Source of the DNA: RPQJ01 sp035691185
GTDB taxonomy: Bacteria; Pseudomonadota; Gammaproteobacteria; Steroidobacterales; Steroidobacteraceae
NCBI GenBank assembly: GCA_035691185.1
Contig: DASSJN010000256.1
Location: forward strand, 1 to 11,237
Reading direction: 5' to 3'
DNA length: 11,237 nucleotides
Shown: positions 7,374 through 11,237 of the stretch, one piece after another
How the letters are laid out: every line of letters begins with the position of its first letter
Position numbering within the stretch: the stretch's first letter is position 1
Notes under the pieces: model-generated
Told to the model about the DNA's origin: nothing
Database searches by the model: none
What the model saw: the letters and a program-made list of their open reading frames with translations, nothing else
Made by a program: the position numbers and the translations under genes

Positions 7374-8465
7374 ATGGGACTGCGCACTCCGCTCTACGAA
7401 TCGCACCTGGCCGCCGGCGCCCGCACCGTCGATTTCGGCGGCTGGGACATGCCGGTCAACTATGGCTCGCAGATCGAGGAGCACCACGCCGTCCGACGCG
7501 ACGCGGGCATGTTCGACGTTTCGCACATGTGCGTCGTCGACCTGCGCGGCGACCGGGTCCGCGATTACCTCCGGCGCCTGCTGGCCAACGACGTCGCGAA
7601 GCTGACCCGGCCGGGCAAGGCGCTCTATTCCTGCATGCTCCGCGACCATGGCGGCGTCATCGACGACCTGATCGTCTATTACATGGACGACCGGTGGTTC
7701 CGGATGGTCGTCAACGCCGGGACGCGTGAGAAAGACCTGGCGTGGCTGCGCGAGCAGGCCGGCGGCTACGGCGTCGCGGTCGAGCCGCGCCTCGACCTCG
7801 CCATGATCGCCGGGCAGGGGCCGAAGGCACGCGAGAAGGCGGCGCGCGTCGTCGAGGCTGCGATCGCCGAGCGCGCGTTGCAGCTCGGCCCGTTCTTCGG
7901 CCTCGACACCGGCACGGTCTTCATCGCGCGCACCGGGTACACGGGCGAGGACGGCTGGGAAATCACGATGCCAGCCGGGGAAGCCGCGAGCTACTGGCAG
8001 AAGCTGCGCGACCAGGGCGTCAGGCCGTGCGGCCTCGGCGCACGCGACACACTCCGGCTCGAAGCCGGCATGAACCTCTACGGCAACGACATGGACGAGA
8101 CGACCTCGCCGCTCGAATCCGGACTGGGCTGGACGGTCGCCTGGGAGCCGCAGGACCGCGACTTCATCGGCCGTGGCGCGCTCGCGGCGCAGAAGGCGCG
8201 CGGCGACACCCGCAAGTTCGTCGGCCTGCTGGTCGAGGACCGCGCGGTGCTGCGCACCCACCAGAAAGTCATCGTGCCGGCCGTGGGCGAGGGCGAGGTC
8301 ACCAGCGGTACGTTCTCGCCGACGCTGCAGCGCTCGATCGGGTTCGCACGCGTCCCGGCGCAGACGGGCGACCGCTGCGAAGTCGAGATCCGCGGAAAGC
8401 TCGTCCCGGCACGGATCGTCCGCCCGCCGTTCGTGCGCAACGGCCAGGTCGCGATCGCACTCTGA
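7374..8465 (+). CDS. gcvT: Glycine cleavage system T protein, aminomethyltransferase
   Basis: A cytoplasmic enzyme that takes the aminomethyl group from lipoyl-H protein, releases ammonia and forms 5,10-methylene-tetrahydrofolate. It has 363 residues, the usual length. Family blocks run throughout: FGGWDMPVNY (21-30), MFDVSHM (46-52), GGVIDDLIVYY (93-103) holding the catalytic aspartate (97 or 98), ARTGYTGEDGWEI, and GARDTLRLEAGMNLYGNDMDE in the folate-binding domain. The C-terminal barrel ends normally. AAGGGA lies 6 bases upstream of the ATG, about 30 bp after the terminator T-run, so expression depends on riboswitch read-through. It is the first gene of the operon, followed by gcvH after 83 bp with no terminator in the gap. 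Confidence 0.98.
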   Translation: MGLRTPLYESHLAAGARTVDFGGWDMPVNYGSQIEEHHAVRRDAGMFDVSHMCVVDLRGDRVRDYLRRLLANDVAKLTRPGKALYSCMLRDHGGVIDDLIVYYMDDRWFRMVVNAGTREKDLAWLREQAGGYGVAVEPRLDLAMIAGQGPKAREKAARVVEAAIAERALQLGPFFGLDTGTVFIARTGYTGEDGWEITMPAGEAASYWQKLRDQGVRPCGLGARDTLRLEAGMNLYGNDMDETTSPLESGLGWTVAWEPQDRDFIGRGALAAQKARGDTRKFVGLLVEDRAVLRTHQKVIVPAVGEGEVTSGTFSPTLQRSIGFARVPAQTGDRCEVEIRGKLVPARIVRPPFVRNGQVAIAL

Positions 8466-8548
8466 CGACGAAAAACGACGACGCGCACGGTTCATTCACG
8501 GCAGCATCCAAGAAGCGCTCGACCGACCGAGCGACCAGAGAGGACACC

Positions 8549-8944
8549 ATGAGCAACGTTCCCGCCGACCTCCGCTACCTCAAGTCGCACGAATGGGCGC
8601 GCCTCGAGGGCGATGGCACGATCACGATCGGCATTTCCGACCATGCGCAGCAGGCACTCGGCGACCTCGTGTTCGTCGAGGCGCCGGAAGTGGGCCGTCG
8701 TGTCAACGCGGGCGAGGCCTGTGCCGTCGTCGAGTCCGTCAAGGCCGCCTCGGACGTCTACAGCCCGGTCACCGGCGAAGTGGTCGCCAGCAACGCCGAC
8801 CTCGGCGGACAGCCCGAGCTGATCAACTCCGATCCATACGGCGCCGGCTGGATCATGCGCGTGCGACCGGACGACAAGGCGCAGTTCTCGGCGATGCTCG
8901 ACGCGAAGGGCTATCAGGCTGCCCTGGCCGCGGAAACGCACTGA
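8549..8944 (+). CDS. gcvH: Glycine cleavage system H protein (lipoyl carrier)
   Basis: The small lipoylated shuttle protein that carries the aminomethyl intermediate between the P, T and L proteins. It has 131 residues, typical of the family. The lipoyl site is Lys65 in VESVKAASDVYSPVTGEV (61-78), and the N-terminal YLKSHEWARLEGD (10-22) is characteristic. The start at 8549 is preceded by AGAGAGGA with good spacing; the frame continues upstream through an antisense-like shadow over gcvT, but those residues are not family-like. It sits between gcvT and gcvPA. A palindromic repeat element begins at the base after its stop codon. Confidence 0.98.
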   Translation: MSNVPADLRYLKSHEWARLEGDGTITIGISDHAQQALGDLVFVEAPEVGRRVNAGEACAVVESVKAASDVYSPVTGEVVASNADLGGQPELINSDPYGAGWIMRVRPDDKAQFSAMLDAKGYQAALAAETH

Positions 8945-9088
8945 GGAAGTGTTTAGTGTTCAGTGTCCAGTGTTCGGTCGGACGGGGCGTGCGGCACGAG
9001 GTGCCGCCCGACACAATGGTTCTGATGGAACACGGCACTGGACGCAACCTTCCGACTATCCGCTAGACACCAACCACCAGACACTTCC
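8945..9088. repeat. Palindromic 144-bp element of 7-bp repeats between gcvH and gcvPA
   Basis: The left end holds four perfect-register copies of a 7-mer AGTGTnn (8948-8975). The right end holds three looser copies in the opposite sense (9065-9085). The ends GGAAGTGT (8945-8952) and ACACTTCC (9081-9088) are exact complements, and the pairing continues to about 23 positions with 19 matched. Inside, GTCCAGTG (8965-8972) is complementary to CACTGGAC (9036-9043), and GCGGCAC/GTGCCGC (8991-8997 and 9001-9007) form a tight hairpin. No protein is encoded. It looks like a non-autonomous miniature inserted element or an intergenic repeat. There is no T-run, so it is not a normal terminator. Confidence 0.7.
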
Positions 9089-9091
9089 CCC

Positions 9092-10468
9092 ATGCCATTC
9101 ATCCCCCACACCGACGCCGACGTCCGCGCGATGCTCGACGCGATCGGCGCGCCCGACATCGGCGCGCTGTTCGAGGAAATCCCGGCCGAGCTGCGCGCAC
9201 CGGGCCTGCCCGGCATCCCGCCCGCCATGACCGAGATGGAGGTCGGACGCCTGATGAGCGAGCTGGCGGCGCGCGACGGCCGCCCGCTCAACTTCATCGG
9301 CGCCGGCGCCTACGAGCACCACATTCCGTCGGCCGTCTGGGCCATCGTCTCGCGTGGCGAGTTCTACAGCGCGTACACGCCGTACCAGGCCGAGGCAAGC
9401 CAGGGCACGCTGCAGCTGCTCTACGAGTACCAGACCATGATGGCGAGCCTCACCGGCATGGACATCTCGAACGCGTCGCTCTACGACGGCGCCTCGGGTC
9501 TCGCCGAGGCCTGCCTGATGGCGGTGCGCGCGAACCGCCGGTCGAAGTCGCAGCGCATCCTGCTGCCGATGGCGCTGAACCCGACCTATCGCGACGTCGC
9601 GCAGGCGATCGCCGGCAACCAGAACCTCGCATTCGAACTGGTGCCGTACGACGCGAAGGGCGGCCAGACCGCCGTCGCAGCGCTCGACGAATACCAGGGC
9701 CAGGACATCACGGCCGTCGTCGTGCAGCAGCCGAACTTCTTCGGCACGCTCGAGGACGTCGACGCGATCACGAACTGGGCGCACGCGAACGGCGCGCTCA
9801 TGATCGGCGTGGTCAACCCGACCTCGCTCGCGGTGCTCAAGCCGCCGGGCGAATGGGGCGCGAAGGGGGCGGACATCGCCTGCGGTGACGGGCAGCCGCT
9901 CGGCGTGCCGCTGTCGTCGGGCGGCCCGTATTTCGGCTTCATGGCGACCAAGGTCGAGCACGTGCGCCAGATGCCGGGCCGCATCATCGGTCGCACGTTC
10001 GACCTGGACGGCAAGCCGGGCTTCACGCTCACGCTGCAGGCGCGCGAACAGCACATCCGTCGCAGCAAGGCCACGTCGAACATCTGCACCAACCAGGGCC
10101 TGCTCGTCACGGCCGCGACGATCTACATGTCGCTGCTCGGGCCGGCCGGGCTCGCGCAGGTGGCGGCGACGTCGATGCAGCGCACGCAGCAGCTGGTCGA
10201 CGCCCTGACTCGCATCGCGGGCGTCAGGCTCGCGTTCGACAGGCCGCGCTTCCACGAGGCGGTGCTGCTGCTCGACCGGCCCGTCGAGCCCGTGCTCGAG
10301 GCGCTCGCGCGCCGCGGCATCGTCGGCGGCCATGACATCTCTGCGCGGTATCCGCAGCTCGGCCACGCGTTGCTCGTCTGTGCGACCGAAACCCGCACGG
10401 TGGCCGACATTGAAAGCTACGCGCAGGCGCTCGCCGAGACCATGCGCAGCACGGCCGCAGCGGCTTGA
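9092..10468 (+). CDS. gcvPA: Glycine dehydrogenase (decarboxylating) subunit 1, P protein alpha
   Basis: The N-terminal half of the split glycine decarboxylase. With GcvPB it forms the PLP-dependent P protein that decarboxylates glycine and loads the aminomethyl group onto H protein. It has 458 residues, normal for the split form. Motifs include the N-terminus MPFIPHT, NFIGAGAYEHHIPSAVW (67-83), FYSAYTPYQAEASQGTLQ (91-108) and SLYDGASGLAEA (129-140). This half lacks the PLP lysine, which is in GcvPB. The start at 9092 is set by the conserved N-terminus, but the preceding bases (CAGACACTTCCCCC) contain no Shine-Dalgarno sequence because the palindromic element ends 4 bases earlier. gcvPB follows after 22 bp. 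Confidence 0.98.
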   Translation: MPFIPHTDADVRAMLDAIGAPDIGALFEEIPAELRAPGLPGIPPAMTEMEVGRLMSELAARDGRPLNFIGAGAYEHHIPSAVWAIVSRGEFYSAYTPYQAEASQGTLQLLYEYQTMMASLTGMDISNASLYDGASGLAEACLMAVRANRRSKSQRILLPMALNPTYRDVAQAIAGNQNLAFELVPYDAKGGQTAVAALDEYQGQDITAVVVQQPNFFGTLEDVDAITNWAHANGALMIGVVNPTSLAVLKPPGEWGAKGADIACGDGQPLGVPLSSGGPYFGFMATKVEHVRQMPGRIIGRTFDLDGKPGFTLTLQAREQHIRRSKATSNICTNQGLLVTAATIYMSLLGPAGLAQVAATSMQRTQQLVDALTRIAGVRLAFDRPRFHEAVLLLDRPVEPVLEALARRGIVGGHDISARYPQLGHALLVCATETRTVADIESYAQALAETMRSTAAAA

Positions 10469-10490
10469 GCGGCCGCAGCAGGAACCACCC

Positions 10491-11237
10491 ATGATCGAAA
10501 AACTGATCTTCGAGCTCTCGTCGCCCGGCCGCAGCGCCGACGCGCAATACCCGCAGGTCCCGGTCACGGCGACGGTGCCGACGTCGCTGCTCCGTGCGAA
10601 GCCGCCGCTGCTGCCCGAGGTGTCCGAACTGCAGGCGGTCCGGCACTACACGCGGCTGTCACAGCTGAACTTCTCGATCGACACTCACTTCTATCCGCTC
10701 GGGTCGTGCACAATGAAGTACAACCCGAAGGCGTGTAACCAGTACGCGATGCTGCCCGAGCTGCTCGGACGGCATCCGCTGGCGCCCGAATCGACGGGGC
10801 AGGGCGTTTTGCAGATCCTGTTCGAGTTGCAGGAGATGCTCAAGGAAGTGACCGGCATGCGCGGCGTGTCGCTGACGCCGATGGCCGGCGCGCAGGGCGA
10901 ATTCGCGGGGGTGGCGATGATTCGCGCCTATCACCGCGCGCGCAAGGACCACGCGCGCACGGAAATCATCGTGCCCGACGCCGCGCACGGCACCAACCCG
11001 GCCACCGCCACGATGTGCGGCTGCACGGTGCGCGAGATCCCGACGCTGCCGAACGGGGACATCGACCTCCAGGCGCTGCGGGGAGTCGTCGGTCCACAGA
11101 CGGCGGGCATCATGCTGACGAACCCGTCGACGATCGGCGTCTTCGAGCGCCACATCCGCGACGTCGCGAAGATCGTGCACGACGCCGGCGGCCTGCTGTA
11201 TTACGACGGCGCGAATCTCAACGCCATTCTCGGCAAG
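10491..11237 (+). CDS. gcvPB: Glycine dehydrogenase (decarboxylating) subunit 2, P protein beta (3' truncated by window edge)
   Basis: The first 249 residues of the PLP-binding half of the split P protein; the full protein is about 480-520 residues. Visible family blocks are HFYPLGSCTMKYNPK (66-80), SLTPMAGAQGEFAG (127-140), PDAAHGTNPATA (162-173), LTNPSTIGVFE (209-219) and YYDGANLNAILGK at the window end. The PLP-binding lysine, in a later HLNLHK-type motif, lies beyond the window. AGGA about 9 bases upstream serves as the ribosome binding site. A 10-bp direct repeat CGGCCGCAGC (10452-10461 and 10470-10479) spans the end of gcvPA and this short gap. It is cotranscribed with gcvPA, with which it forms the functional decarboxylase. 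Confidence 0.98.
   Translation, partial: MIEKLIFELSSPGRSADAQYPQVPVTATVPTSLLRAKPPLLPEVSELQAVRHYTRLSQLNFSIDTHFYPLGSCTMKYNPKACNQYAMLPELLGRHPLAPESTGQGVLQILFELQEMLKEVTGMRGVSLTPMAGAQGEFAGVAMIRAYHRARKDHARTEIIVPDAAHGTNPATATMCGCTVREIPTLPNGDIDLQALRGVVGPQTAGIMLTNPSTIGVFERHIRDVAKIVHDAGGLLYYDGANLNAILGK

Noticed and set aside
7290..8495. 401-codon open frame on the - strand opposite gcvT
   Set aside because: Antisense to gcvT and running through the riboswitch terminator; no protein-like features.
8948..8975. CRISPR-like array from repeated AGTGTnn units
   Set aside because: Units are 7 bp in direct tandem with no spacers; this is a short tandem repeat within a palindromic element, not a CRISPR array.
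9056..10567. 503-codon open frame on the - strand opposite gcvPA
   Set aside because: Antisense to an unmistakable gcvPA; its composition is typical of reversed GC-rich coding sequence.

Overview
The window is GC-rich bacterial chromosome with dense genes and short gaps. Gene content points to a proteobacterium, most likely an uncultured gammaproteobacterium of the Xanthomonadales/Steroidobacterales kind: a long-form IspG with an ispG-phhB overlap, a split glycine decarboxylase (gcvPA/gcvPB), a PxKF-domain exported protein, and short interspersed GGGGACACTCC-type repeats. This placement is inference, since there is no rRNA or marker set to confirm it.

Left part (1-3417): the 3' end of a DUF2189 membrane protein (+); a 60-residue zinc-ribbon protein (-); a 250-bp gap with a group II intron-like fragment; an 83-residue protein with two CxxC pairs (+); a zinc-independent quinone oxidoreductase of the PIG3 type (-); a 93-residue unknown protein whose start codon sits in the loop of a perfect hairpin (-); and an exported PxKF-domain protein with a long leader full of inverted repeats (-).

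Middle (3586-7064): a leftward set, DUF885 metallohydrolase-like protein > ispG > phhB. ispG follows DUF885 by 31 bp. phhB overlaps the end of ispG by 20 bp and has its own strong ribosome binding site. The 5' end of the DUF885 gene is invaded by three copies of a short repeat, two of which form a 28-bp hairpin, so its true start is uncertain.

Right part (7075-11237): the glycine cleavage operon. A probable promoter leads into a tandem glycine riboswitch with two aptamers and a leader-linker helix, then an intrinsic terminator, then gcvT, gcvH, gcvPA and the first 249 codons of gcvPB, all on +. T, H and the two P subunits are three of the four glycine cleavage proteins. The L protein is not here. 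The operon is interrupted between gcvH and gcvPA by a 144-bp palindromic element built from 7-bp repeats, and gcvPA has no visible Shine-Dalgarno sequence next to it.

I found no CRISPR array, tRNA, rRNA, complete mobile element or defence system. The most interesting non-textbook parts are the two repeat elements inserted at gene starts, the hairpin around a start codon at 2461-2493, and the layout of the riboswitch expression platform.
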